Below, piece by piece: positions 36,901 through 46,289 of a stretch of 64,000 bases of DNA. The DNA lies in assembly GCF_001577835.2 (NCBI RefSeq), contig NC_029519.1, positions 80,261,067 to 80,325,066 of the forward strand. The letters run 5' to 3'. The notes beneath the pieces are model-generated. The model made no database searches, was not told where the DNA came from, and saw only the letters and a list, made by a program, of their open reading frames with translations. The stretch's first letter is position 1, and every line of letters starts with the position of its first letter. The translations under genes and the position numbers were made by a program. The stretch is from Coturnix japonica. Lineage: Eukaryota; Chordata; Aves; Galliformes; Phasianidae.

Positions 36901-39900
36901 CAACGATTGTCATGGTGACCAACCTGAAGGAGAGGAAAGAGGTAGGCACCGGTGGGTGCCATGGGTGTCCAGCAGGCACCACTGAGCACAGAGGTTGTGC
37001 GGAGCCACACGGTGTCTCAGCTCTCACCACGCTCTGTTCTCAGGTTTGTTGGGTGTTGAAGCTTACCCATCTCCCTTCTCTGTCCCTGCAGTGTAAGTGT
37101 GCTCAGTACTGGCCGGATCAGGGCTGCTGGACATACGGGAACATCCGTGTTTCGGTGGAAGATGTGACGGTGCTGGTGGACTACACCGTGCGCAAGTTCT
37201 GCATCCAGCAGGTGCTGCTGCTCTGCCTTGTCCCTTCACTTCAGTGACCTCAGCATCCCTGTTATTATTATATCTGCTGCTCTGCCCTGTCCCTCCCTGC
37301 CCGTGGCTGCTCTGCCACTCTTTAAGGTTTCACTTCAGTGACCTCAGTATCCCTGTTCTTAACGAGAGCTATCAAGAATGTACTCACCTCCAACACGTGG
37401 GACCCCGTTCTCAGCGTCTGTCAGTGTCGTTGCATTGGAAGGAAGGAAGCTGGTTGATGCCAGTTAAAATGCAGTCCTGTAATCGTCCAGTGCTTGTTGT
37501 TACCACAGCAGGAGGGCTGGAACTAGATGATCCTTAAGGTCCCTTCCAACCCAAGCCATGCTGTGATTCTCACCCACAGCCGCTCAGTGCCTGCAAAATA
37601 AGTCAGTTTCATCTCATGAGCTGAGACAAAATCCAGTGCTTTATGCGTTGGGTTTTGATTATTTTCCCATCTGTCGCTACACTGTCACATCCTCCAAGCT
37701 CAGGATTAGTCACTCTGTTTGTTTTCCTGATGCTCTTAGAGGCAGGCAACAAAGAACTGATGCAAGGGAGACTGAGTGCCTTGATGAAAGGCTGCCTAGA
37801 GCCAGATCAGGCTCTCCTGGACCTCACTTTGTGCCTGGTTCATTCCCAGCCTTTGATACAAGGTTACTGCATCATCATCATCATCATTATTACTGAAAGG
37901 AGCCGTGCCTTCTTTTTGAGCTGGGCTCATTGGCAATGAAATGCCACAGATTCTGCCAGGCTGGAGCTGTCCAGGTGGCATCTCTCACCTGGGTGATGTT
38001 TTGCTCTACTATTTAGCAGCTTCAAGGCCACCCATAGGATGCAGGTTATGACAATGAGCAATTAAAATGTCATGCTTTTAGAGCCTCACGTGGCCCTGCA
38101 GCCTGGATCTATGCCCTTTAAGCTTCCAGATGCCCTTCCTAAACCTTCCAGTACAGCCTTGGGGCTGTAGCTCCCTCTCTGCCCTCTCTTTTGAGAAAAG
38201 AAAGGAAATCAGAATTGTTTGTGATTGATCTGAACACACATTTCCCCTGCAGGTAGGCGACGTCACGAACAAGAAGCCTCAGCGCCTGGTGACGCAGTTC
38301 CACTTCACCAGCTGGCCCGACTTTGGGGTGCCCTTCACCCCCATTGGGATGCTGAAGTTCTTAAAGAAGGTGAAGACGTGTAACCCGCAGTATGCAGGAG
38401 CAATAGTAGTGCACTGCAGGTGAGCCACAGCCACAGATATGCTCTGCCCCTCCTGGCTTGCCTGGAAAGCATCTCTGGATGGGGCAGGGCAGCATCCCCT
38501 GCTCCAGTGCTCAGTGATGGTGTGCAGAAAGGACTGCATTGTTGGAGTCTGATGCCCAAAGCAACTCTCCAAGGGAGACAGGCTGGATGGGGCCCTGGGC
38601 AGCCTGAGCTGATGGGAGGCAAACAGTCCACAGCAGAGGATGGAAATGGAAGTGCTTTAAGATCCCTGGATGCTGGATGTGGCTCTGGGCAGCCTGGTCT
38701 AGTGACTGGCAACCCCACACATAGCAGGGGCTAGAAACTAGATGATCATTGTGGTCCTTTTCAACCCAGGCCATTCTATGATTCTATAATCCCTTCAAAC
38801 ACAAGCCATTCCGTGGTTCTATGACTGGAATGAGCTTGCTGTGGAGTTGTGCACTGATCGTTTGCCCTTATTCCATTCCAGCGCTGGGGTGGGACGCACG
38901 GGCACTTTTATTGTCATCGACGCCATGCTGGACATGATGCACGCTGAGAGGAAGGTGGATGTTTATGGCTTTGTGAGCCGGATCCGGGCTCAGCGCTGCC
39001 AGATGGTACAGACAGATGTAAGTGTGCTGCTGCAGGCTCCCTGTGGTTTTCTTTTGTGTGTTCCCAGCCTGCAGCGAAGCCACCTGCAGCAGCCCTATGG
39101 GCAAACTGAGTGGCATCCTTAATTTTGGAAGGAACACTGTGTCAAGTGAGGTGAGGTTACCCTGAGCGCAGCTTCTCCCTTTGACCCTTTCAGATGCAGT
39201 ATGTGTTCATATACCAAGCACTGCTGGAGCACTATCTCTACGGCGATACAGAGCTGGAGGTGACCTCGTTAGAAATCCACCTCCAGAAGATCTACAACAA
39301 AGTGCCAGGGACCAGCAGCAATGGGCTGGAAGAGGAGTTCAAGGTGAGCCTGGTTCTTGTGCTGGTGGGTTTGTTCAGCACACGCTGGGTTTGCTTTTCC
39401 TTTAGTGGCTCTGCAAGCTGTCACTGCTTTCCTTCCTTCCTCTGCAGAAGCTCACTTCCATCAAAATACAGAACGACAAGATGAGAACGGGCAACTTGCC
39501 AGCAAACATGAAAAAGAACAGGGTGCTTCAGATAATTCCATGTAAGTTGTGTTTGTCTGTCCAGTTGAAAGAAGAATGGAGGCAGAGGCATCTGTGGGAG
39601 AGGGGACACGGGATGGTTGAGGTTGAAACGGACCTTTGGAGGCCTCCTGGTCCATTCCTTGGCAGGGAAAGCATGCAAGGATGGGGCAGAGTCAGGGTGA
39701 GGTGAGTTTTAAGGGACAGATTTAACAATACTTTAGAGCTTTCTTGCTTTGTTCTGCCCTGCCCCTGCCATGACTTGGTTCTCAGCCGGTTGGTCCTCTC
39801 CAAGGCTTTCTGCCTTTGGAAGAAGGGAATTTCTGCTGAGCAGGTCCTGTTCTTTGGGTCCTCAGTACCTCCTTTCTGCCCTGGTCACCCCAAATCAGGG

Positions 39901-42900
39901 CATGGCAGAAGGCAGAACTGAGCCTCTTTATTGCATAAATGAGTGCTGTAGACACAGGGCTCCCCTTCCCTCATCTCAGCACTTGGTCTTGGTGACTTCC
40001 CAGCTGAAGGCCATGCACAATTATGTTTTTAAAGTGTTTCCCAAAACTCAGTCATTTTGCTTCTTTTGTAGATGAGTTCAACAGAGTAATCATTCCAGTG
40101 AAGAGAGGTGAAGAAAAACAGACTACGTTAATGCTTCCTTTATCGATGTGAGTCTTCTTCGATCTTTCCATCTTCTCTCCCTGGAAACTTCTTATTTCAC
40201 ACTTCTTCATATAGGAAGGTTTTGTCCTGAAATACTTCTTCTATAGGTAGAGGAGATTTGGAGCCTAAGCAGGGCCTCGAAATCCTGGTCCCACTTCCAC
40301 AGCTCTGAGGTTTGATGATGGCTTTGAGAAGCGGATGCACAAAGCCGTGGAAATAATTACTTTATGGCACTGTTCATTTGGTCAGAAAACATCCTCTCGA
40401 TTAATTCGGGAGCAATACATGGATCCCAAAACCCTTGAGAAAACCAGGTCAATCCTATTACACCTATCTTGGTGGCTAGAGGAAATGAGGCAGAGAGGTT
40501 AAGTGCTTTTTCACTCCAAGGAGGAGATAGGTGATTGCACATCCTCTGCTCGTGAGTAATCCTGTTGACTTCAGAGGTCCATCTCATACAAGTATTTATC
40601 TTTGTGCAATGATGACAACACTGCTTAAGTAACAACAAAACCTGCTATTTTCCAGTCCAATTTCTGTTTTCATTTCCTAATGGCAGTGTTTTTTCCTTCA
40701 AAGTGTGATGACTGCTATGTGTTGAACCAGTAAAAGCAGTATATTCCCAGTTACAGCCTTCCAAATGGTCTGTCTGCTCCCCCAGATCTCACTTGCTGGC
40801 TCCCCACGTTGTGCTCTGACTGTGCTCTGGCTGTGTCAGCTTGTGACAAAACGCAGATGTGAGCAGCCTTCTCGTTCTGCATCTAGATCAGAAGGCTTAA
40901 ATGTCATGTAAGCAATTTTGTTGAGGATTCAATTTCCTGCCTCTGCTGAACTTTGCTTAAATGACAAACGCCAAATGACGAAGCATCTGCATTCACAGTC
41001 TGCTGCGAGGTCACGGGGGAATAGTGGAGGTTTTCATTCTCTGTAACAGAAGCAGTTCTTGTTGCGGAGCAGAGTCACCCTGACTTAGACAGAGCCTGGT
41101 TTTGCTCACTTCTTCCCAAAACTCTCAGCAAAAAGAGTAACACTTGGAGCTTAGGCGTGATGCTGGCTCTGCTGCAGAGTTCAGACTTTGCCAGTGTCCT
41201 AGGAGGACTGAAAACCAAGCCTTCCTTTGCCAAATGTGATCCTACTGCAGCTGCATTTCCCTAAAAGCAAAGGTCTCACCATGACAGCATCCCAGCTGCC
41301 AGGTGGTGGGGCAGGGGAAGCCAGGTGGTGGCTCTGCTCAGGCTGAGGTTGTTCACACAGTGGTGCTCTGGAGTTCATCTCTACTTGGCAACTCATTCAA
41401 GAGCACATTTGCAGACCCAAGCTGCTGCCTGCACTCTCCAGTCGGCGTGAGGCAGAGCTGATCTACTGCATTTGCCACTTTTTGATTGAGTTGGAGGGGA
41501 GAGCTCACACACAGACCTCAAGGAGGGCAGGCAGAGTGACTGGCACAGGAAGCAGTGACCAGCAGCCTTTGCCTGGCATGGAGGAACAAGGCATGGGGAG
41601 AGAAGGATTGCTAAGCTGGCTTGCCCTTTTTTTTGCATTTCTAAGCAGGATTAAGTGTGCCTGCGCTGCATTACATGCTGAATTATATCAGAGAGCTCCA
41701 CAAAGGTGGTGCTCCAGCTCTGTGTCTTGCAAAGAGTTGACACTGTTTAATTATTATGACACCTCTGCTAAAGCTCAGCCCCCAGTTGGTACCACAGACA
41801 CGGGTGTTTCCCCCCAGAACAAGTTGTTCCTTTATTTCCATGCATCTACATGCACCATCATTGAATGTGCTGGGCTGTTTGTGGTCATTGTACCTGCAGC
41901 TCTCCTCTGCACCCACCTCCTCATGCTGCCAATTCTCACATTGCCATGTGTGAAATCACAGGGCTATCGCCAGAAGGACTCCTACATTGCCAGCCAAGGG
42001 CCACTGCAGCACACAATAGAGGACTTCTGGAGGATGATCTGGGAGTGGAAATCGTGCTCCATAGTGATGTTAACAGAGCTGGAGGAGAGAGGCCAGGTAA
42101 GCATTTGCTGTAGCAAAGGAAATCAGAGCACATCCTTAAACACTCCATTGCTGTTCTCAGTGCTGTGCATCTTCAAGGCAGCGAGAAAAATGTGTATTTT
42201 CACCCTGTCTCCCTTTGCAATTCTTTCTCAGGAGAAATGTGCCCAGTACTGGCCATCTGACGGCTCTGTGTCCTATGGAGACATCAACGTGGAGCTGAAA
42301 AAAGAGGAGGAATGCGAGAGCTACACAGTGCGGGACCTGCTGGTGACAAACACCAGGGTAAGGGTCTGCCACTGCCCTTTGGGGAGCTCTGGTTGTCTTC
42401 TGATTGCCTTATTCCTGTGCTTGCCATCTCACTTTCCTCGTGCTCCCCATTGCCATGTCCTGCTCTGCCATATACCAAGCAAATTGCTCTCCACAAGCAC
42501 ACATACCTCCTATGGGTTTTCATGAATCACAGAATCACAGAATCACAGAATTACCCGGGTTGGAAGGGACCTCAAGGATCATGTAGTTCCAACCCCCCTG
42601 CCTAGCATGAAGCATTCAGCAAGTTGGTTCATTGGTATGAACTGGGTGGTGCTGAGCTCTTGCTGTGTTCTTCTGCCAGGAAAACAAGAGCTGACAGATC
42701 CGACAGTTCCACTTCCATGGCTGGCCAGAGGTTGAGATCCCCAGCGATGGGAAGGGAATGATCAACATCATTACAGCCGTGCAGAAGCAGCAGCAGCAGT
42801 CAGGCAACCACCCCATCACTGTGCACTGCAGGTGAGCTTGGGGAGCAGCTTCAAGCTGCAGAGACTTGAGGTTTGCTTCACCTCAGTGCTGCTATCTGAT

Positions 42901-43947
42901 TGTGCAGCTTATAACAAAACCACTAACAAACCTTGGCGTAGCTTGGGCATGATGGATGGTTTCTTTCACTTTCTGGTTTCTCTTTGCCAGTGCCGGAGCA
43001 GGAAGAACAGGAACCTTCTGTGCGCTGAGCACTGTCCTAGAAATAGTGAAAGCAGAAGGGATTCTCGATGTCTTTCAGACAGTGAAGAGTTTAAGACTAC
43101 AGAGGCCGCATATGGTGCAGACACTGGTAAGCCCTGGACCTCAGCAGGAATGAGTTGGGGGCTCAGACCTGTTAAGCTGTTGAGGAAAACTTCCCCAGCT
43201 GAAGTTTTACACTCTCCAAGAAAGAGTAAGGGATAGAAGTGGGTCAGGAGGGATCTCCCTGTCCTCCTGTGGTGTGTTCAGAAGAGGGGAGCTGGCCTGG
43301 CTGGTTGCATCAGCCTCCTTCTGAGCGCTGACACAAGCTGTAGGAGCCTGTGGAGACATCCACAGTCCTTGGAATTCTGGGCTCCAGGAGCCTGGAAACA
43401 TCCTGGAGAGGCTGTGATAAGGGCTTTGCCTGTGAGCATGGCAGGGAGAGGAGAAGCAGGCAGGACTAGGTGAGGTTTTTGCAAGAGGGGTTTGTTGCAA
43501 GGATACTCAGGTGTTTTTTAGAGTCTGTGTTCAAAATGGGACCTCAGATAAGAGAGGGAAAATAGAATCTATGCCATTCACTGAGCAGGAGGCTGGGAGC
43601 ACCATGTAGGGCTGGCCCGCCCCATTTGGGGAGATAAGGCAAAACCAAGGTGGTATCATCACACCACAAGCCCTCCATTGGGTGCTGCTGATGGATGGGA
43701 ATTCAGTGCCCACCTGCCTCCATCCCAAGACATTCTCCATGGGCTTCACGCTTTTCCCAGTGCTACGAGAGAGAAGAATTGCTCAGTCCCCACTGCAGGC
43801 CACGAAGCACCAAGTGATTTCTGAAAGGTGGCTTTTCCTCGGGGTAATGCTGTGCTCTCTTCTGCTCTGCAGGAACAGTACGAATTCTGCTACAAAGTGG
43901 TGCAGGAATACATCGACGCCTTCTCAGACTACGCCAACTTCAAGTGA
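24847..43947 (+). CDS. PTPRA: Receptor-type tyrosine-protein phosphatase alpha (21 coding exons)
   Basis: Single-pass membrane phosphatase that in vertebrates dephosphorylates the inhibitory tyrosine of Src-family kinases. Coding exons, all with AG/GT borders and matching phase: 24847-24919, 25305-25673, 27375-27392, 29579-29663, 30555-30628, 32081-32217, 34056-34146, 34473-34549, 35575-35611, 36844-36941, 37092-37211, 38253-38419, 38882-39017, 39194-39343, 39448-39541, 40072-40147, 41962-42096, 42232-42357, 42680-42831, 42991-43126, 43873-43947. An intact frame would give about 808 residues, close to the human long form (802). Order: signal peptide 1-19, Ser/Thr/Pro-rich ectodomain with at least five N-glycosylation sequons, membrane span about 158-181, D1 with WPD Asp416 and [10 protein letters not shown] Cys448, D2 with WPE and [10 protein letters not shown] Cys738, and the usual C-terminus ending DYANFK. 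As written the D2 part is broken: one base is missing near 40116 and a TGA replaces an Arg codon at 42692. The start is the ATG six bases inside the first coding exon, giving a signal peptide. Confidence 0.97.
25305..25673 (+). other. PTPRA: PTPRA ectodomain exon (mucin-like)
   Basis: A 369-nt exon encoding nearly the whole extracellular region, very rich in Thr, Pro and Ser with sequons NVS, NAS, NVT and NVS. This low-complexity, O-glycosylated ectodomain is the fast-evolving part of PTPRA in all vertebrates. The donor GTAGGT at 25674 is followed within about 15 bases by a CR1 element. Confidence 0.92.
25688..25870 (-). mobile_element. CR1 LINE fragment beside a PTPRA donor
   Basis: ATAGAGTCACAGAATCACAG, then AGGGACCTCTGG and CAGGTTGCTCAGGGAGGC: antisense CR1 whose 3' end lies 14 bases after the donor of PTPRA exon 25305-25673. 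Confidence 0.85.
25880..26100 (+). mobile_element. CR1 LINE 3' fragment
   Basis: GATGGAATTCTTTACTTAG, GAGCTGTGGGTGCCCCATCC and the end CACACCATTCTGTGATTC...CTATGAATCTATGA. It is in the opposite orientation to the adjoining CR1, making a divergent pair. Confidence 0.9.
27375..27392 (+). other. PTPRA: PTPRA 18-nt micro-exon
   Basis: Flanked by ttctgcag and GTAAGA, phase 1 on both sides. It contributes the residues G-N-S-D-R-R just before the membrane-proximal D-E-T-P. Human PTPRA has the matching stretch NSDSKDRRDETP, so inclusion restores homology. Skipping it would keep the frame, so it could be an optional cassette. Confidence 0.85.
28366..28540 (-). mobile_element. CR1 LINE 3' fragment
   Basis: ATCATAGAATCATTAAGGTTG and GAAAAGACCTCTAAGATCAT: well preserved antisense CR1 terminus. 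Confidence 0.9.
29395..29465 (-). mobile_element. CR1 LINE 3' end
   Basis: CCATAGAATCATTAAGGTTGG followed by GAGGTCATCCAGTCCAACC. Confidence 0.88.
29579..29663 (+). other. PTPRA: PTPRA transmembrane exon
   Basis: Encodes [20 protein letters not shown] and continues through the rest of a hydrophobic span ending LYML. The next exon (30555-30628) starts with the basic stop-transfer R-F-K-K-Y-K. The sequence is nearly identical to the mammalian span, as usual for this gene. Confidence 0.93.
30668..30760 (-). mobile_element. CR1 LINE 3' end
   Basis: CCATAGAATCATTAAGGTTAG and ATCATCAGGTCCAACCATC: antisense, diverged. Confidence 0.82.
31165..31235 (+). mobile_element. CR1 LINE 3' end
   Basis: AGTGATCCTTATGGATCCTT, TCCAGCTCAGGCTGTTCTACC: diverged CR1 terminus. 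Confidence 0.65.
31568..31815 (-). mobile_element. CR1 LINE fragment
   Basis: AAATGGTTTGGGTTGGAAGG, CCATCCAACCTGGCCCTGAG, and GTTTAAAGCCATTGCCCCG mark antisense CR1. Confidence 0.88.
36643..36672 (+). repeat. A-rich simple repeat
   Basis: AAAAAAACAACAACAACAAA followed by a further A run. Confidence 0.8.
37500..37572 (+). mobile_element. CR1 LINE 3' end
   Basis: GGCTGGAACTAGATGATCCT and TTCCAACCCAAGCCATGCTG, in the PTPRA intron after 37211. Confidence 0.85.
37869..37892 (+). repeat. CAT trinucleotide microsatellite
   Basis: CATCATCATCATCATCATTA followed by TTATT; about six CAT units. Confidence 0.85.
38570..38822 (+). mobile_element. CR1 LINE fragments, partly duplicated
   Basis: Two overlapping copies of the CR1 segment GGCTGGATGGGGCCCTGGGC and GGCTCTGGGCAGCCTGGTCT, then GAAACTAGATGATCATTGTG and terminal CCATTCTATGATTCTATAAT plus another end-like CCATTCCGTGGTTCTATGAC. 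It ends about 60 bases before PTPRA exon 38882. Confidence 0.85.
39606..39680 (-). mobile_element. CR1 LINE fragment
   Basis: CGGGATGGTTGAGGTTGAAA and GGACCTTTGGAGGCCTCCTG; diverged antisense CR1. Confidence 0.65.
42524..42605 (-). mobile_element. CR1 LINE 3' end
   Basis: Three tandem AATCACAG octamers, then GTTGGAAGGGACCTCAAGGA and GTTCCAACCCCCCTGCC: well preserved, so probably a younger CR1. It lies 75 bases before the PTPRA exon that carries TGA. Confidence 0.9.
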
Positions 43948-44625
43948 AAAACACAACGAACCTGAAACAAATGACAGAAGAGTTGCCTTCTTTAATATTT
44001 TGTAATATTCTGTTTGTTAATATACCCCCTCCCCCCATCCCAAGAAAAAAAAAAAACTATGTGTATATATCTTAACTGTTTTAGAGGTTGGTACCATAAG
44101 CTTCATATTAGCTGGAGATTTTATATGTAGCAAAGTGTTAGTGCAGATACTGTCAGCTCCTTTTTTTTTTTCCAATGTTTTATTGGGGAATTAAATAGCG
44201 TGATGTTTGGATTAATATTGTCACACCATCTCTCTTCTGGAGAGTTGATACGGGCTGTTATTTTGTTTGTAAATCATTTTTTTTTCTTTTTCTTTTTTTT
44301 TTTTTTTACAAAAAGAAATGAAATGAATAATTCTGGCTCTCATCTGAACCAATAACCCCACACAAACAAGCACAAGCTTTTCCAAACCTGCAGGGAAATG
44401 GTTTCACATTTTTCTGCCGGTCAGCTCTTGAAAATAAGGAGAAAAGAAACCAAACCGACTTATTCTGTGTGTGTGTATGTGTCTAAACATCCCCATTTTC
44501 GTTAAAGAATGAGAGAGAAAACATTCTCTTCCATGGTCAGGCCGACACGTTGGGGTTGGAAAGCTGAACCTGGCAGTATCTGGTGGGGTTTCAAACAAAA
44601 TAAAGGAGGGGGGGGGCTTATAGAG
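43948..44625 (+). other. PTPRA: PTPRA 3'UTR with poly(A) signal
   Basis: No coding follows the TGA at 43945-43947. The segment is AT-rich with several T and A runs (T-rich block 44277-44308). The first canonical AATAAA is at 44599-44604, giving a 3'UTR of about 670 bases if used. Confidence 0.6.
44277..44308 (+). repeat. T-rich tract in PTPRA 3'UTR
   Basis: Runs of T broken by single C residues, over about 30 bases. Confidence 0.8.
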
Positions 44626-45302
44626 AGGATTTTTGCTCCTTGAAGGAGCTCTGTCCCTTTGTTAGTGGGATGTGGGGGTGACTGTGCCCGTCCCTTTCCC
44701 ACCTGTTGGTGTCACTTGGAAATAATGGGGACACAAAATGAATGTGGGGTGTCGGAGCAGAAGGTAGAAAAGAACTGAGTTTTAAAGTTCCCCTCCCAGA
44801 GAAAGAAAAACAACCATGGAAACTCGGTGTTTGTGGCAAACCAGGGTGCAAGAAGAGCCCTTAAGGGCAAAGAAAAGTCCTGAGGGCAGAGGGGCATCAC
44901 TGCTGTGCTGGGGAAAAAAAAGAAAGAAAAGAAAGGTGACCATAGCTTATTTGAATTGATTTTGTGGCATCAAGAGCCATTGGATTAATTGCACAGATGT
45001 GATTTTAATGAGGTTTTTTTCCCCTCCTCACTGCTCGGAGTGCTGTTTTGGGGCCTGGGGAGCATCTCTGCCCTTTGGCCATGTGCAGAGCTGCTGAAGC
45101 ATCGCTTTGCAAACAGCAGACAGCTGTAGATAATCCAGGCTAAATCCACTTCCCACACTCTGCTTGTTTGCTGCAAACCCAGAGCCATGGCCAGGCAGAG
45201 GGATGCTGCACACAGCCCCACATTGGGAAAAACTGGAGGAGAAAAGGGAAAATAAGGGTTGCCAGCAATATCTTCTGCTGGAGGGAGGACTAAGGCACAG
45301 GG

Positions 45303-45310
45303 ATTTGCAT
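45303..45310 (+). promoter_or_regulatory. Octamer (POU) site upstream of GNRH2
   Basis: A perfect ATTTGCAT octamer lies about 215 bases before the inferred GNRH2 exon 1 donor. Octamer sites bound by Oct-1-type factors are known regulatory elements of GnRH genes. The function here is inferred. Confidence 0.35.
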
Positions 45311-45421
45311 CCTCCCTCCCCCCCAATCCATGAGCATCCTCCAGCTCTGGGGTGGGCTGCACCTCAGCAAGCACTGGCTGCCAGGTCCCAAGGGAGTGGG
45401 GCCGACGTCAGCACTGCCAAA

Positions 45422-45475
45422 CCCAGCCCTACAAAGAGTGGTGTCAAGCCCAGCCCTACAAATAGTGGTGCCGAG
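45422..45475 (+). repeat. Tandem 27-bp duplication in the GNRH2 promoter-proximal region
   Basis: Two adjacent 27-nt copies (45422-45448 and 45449-45475) differ at three positions. Each carries a core resembling a degenerate TATA (CTACAAAGAG and CTACAAATAG). They sit just before the inferred 5'UTR exon that ends at 45518. Confidence 0.7.
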
Positions 45476-45784
45476 CTCCGGGCCAGGACACAGCACCGGC
45501 CACTGCCACCCCAACAAGGTGAGTGCGATGAGGGGAGCGGGATGGTGGGACCCCATTCAGCCCTAACAGCCCCTGGGTGCTTGGCACCAAGCGGCACCCA
45601 TAGGTGCTCATCCTCTGCAGCATCTCCATCCTCCCCTGGGACTTTGGGGTGCCTCCATCCCCAGTCCCAAACATCACTTGGGAGGTTCTCATTGCTGCCG
45701 ATCCAGCACAGGACTGGGCACTGGGGGGCTACCAGACCCCCTCCCCTATTACCTCCCCATTACTCCACAGCCCTGCTTGGTGCC

Positions 45785-45901
45785 ATGGCTCCTGGTGGCT
45801 GCCTGCTACTGACCCTGCTGCTGCTGGCAGGCACTGCACAGGGCCAGCACTGGTCCCACGGATGGTACCCGGGGGGCAAGAGGGACCTCAGCATCCCACA
45901 G
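45785..45901 (+). CDS. GNRH2: Progonadoliberin-2, signal peptide and GnRH-II hormone exon
   Basis: ATG at 45785 opens [20 protein letters not shown], a typical signal peptide, followed directly by [10 protein letters not shown] (chicken GnRH-II decapeptide), the G-K-R amidation/cleavage site, and DLSIPQ. The exon is 45771-45901: acceptor actccacag ends at 45770 and donor GTAGGG begins at 45902, phase 0, as in human GNRH2 where the exon ends K-R-A-L-S-S-A-Q. A non-coding exon 1 probably ends at 45518 (CAACAAG|GTGAGT). The location between PTPRA and MRPS26 matches human. The rest of the GnRH-associated peptide is not obvious; see the candidate exon at 47450. GnRH-II acts as a neuropeptide on GnRH receptors, mainly in midbrain circuits for reproduction and feeding. 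Confidence 0.95.
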
Positions 45902-45930
45902 GTAGGGACCCTGCATCCTTTCCTACATCT

Positions 45931-45954
45931 AACCCTAATCCTAACCCTAACCCT
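45931..45954 (+). repeat. Short telomere-like CCCTAA array
   Basis: Four near-perfect AACCCT/CCCTAA units with one T-for-C variant, about 30 bases after the GNRH2 hormone exon donor. It is a short interstitial telomere-like tract inside the presumed intron. Confidence 0.8.
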
Positions 45955-46001
45955 GTCCTCATGTATTGCCTCCTCAGTGCTATAACCCCCTCCCTCCCCA
46001 G

Positions 46002-46285
46002 GTTTACTCCCCATATGGGATTATCCCACACCCCCCCCCACCGTAGGATTATTCCCATTCACATCAATCCCCATCGGGATTACCCCCATTCCACACACAC
46101 ATTGGGATCACCCATCCCCAGGATTACCCACACACACAGATTACACCCTTCCACACTGAATTATACCCCCCACACAGGCTTATTCCCGCACACAAATGGG
46201 ATGATACCTCTTCATCACTTCACACCACCACATTTACCTGACAGAGGGGACTATTACCTCACTATTAACCCTCCACAGGATCATC
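46002..46285 (+). repeat. Degenerate CA/C-rich tandem repeat
   Basis: Repeated blocks of the type GGGATTAYCCCC followed by ATTCCACACACA, with spacing of roughly 25-30 bases and much divergence. It lies directly before the minisatellite at 46290 and may be its decayed edge or a separate array. Confidence 0.55.
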
Positions 46286-46289
46286 ACGC

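Larger units (their letters stand above)
34056..39343 (+). other. PTPRA: PTPRA catalytic phosphatase domain D1
   Basis: Nine exons encode D1 with every hallmark in frame: the [15 protein letters not shown] phosphotyrosine loop, [10 protein letters not shown], the WPDFG general-acid loop (Asp416, exon 38253-38419) and the [11 protein letters not shown]-loop split by the intron between 38419 and 38882, with the catalytic Cys being the last full codon before it. No changes at catalytic residues are visible. The donor after 37211 (GTGCTG) is weak, but the reading frame continues exactly into the next exon. Confidence 0.93.
39448..43947 (+). other. PTPRA: PTPRA D2 pseudophosphatase-like domain, disrupted in this sequence
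   Basis: Seven exons encode the linker, D2 and C-terminus. D2 keeps its family traits: WPE in place of WPD, the [10 protein letters not shown] loop and the C-terminal [14 protein letters not shown]. Exon 40072-40147 is 76 nt, one short of the 77 needed: where [14 protein letters not shown] is expected, a base is missing at about 40116-40119. Exon 42680-42831 reads E-N-K-S-stop, with TGA at 42692-42694 where human has CGN Arg. Further differences from human are Thr to Asn in GDI(N)VEL, Gly to Glu in WPEV(E)IP, Ala to Thr in II(T)AVQ and Arg to Ile in VLE(I)VKAE. Confidence 0.85.

Noticed and set aside
41482-42525. A 347-codon plus-strand frame.
   Set aside because: It is two real PTPRA exons (41962-42096, 42232-42357) joined by open intron sequence, not a separate gene.
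45164-45985. The 273-codon frame that contains the GnRH-II peptide.
   Set aside because: Only the part from ATG 45785 to 45901 is coding; upstream residues read through 5'UTR and intron, and a good splice donor follows Q39.
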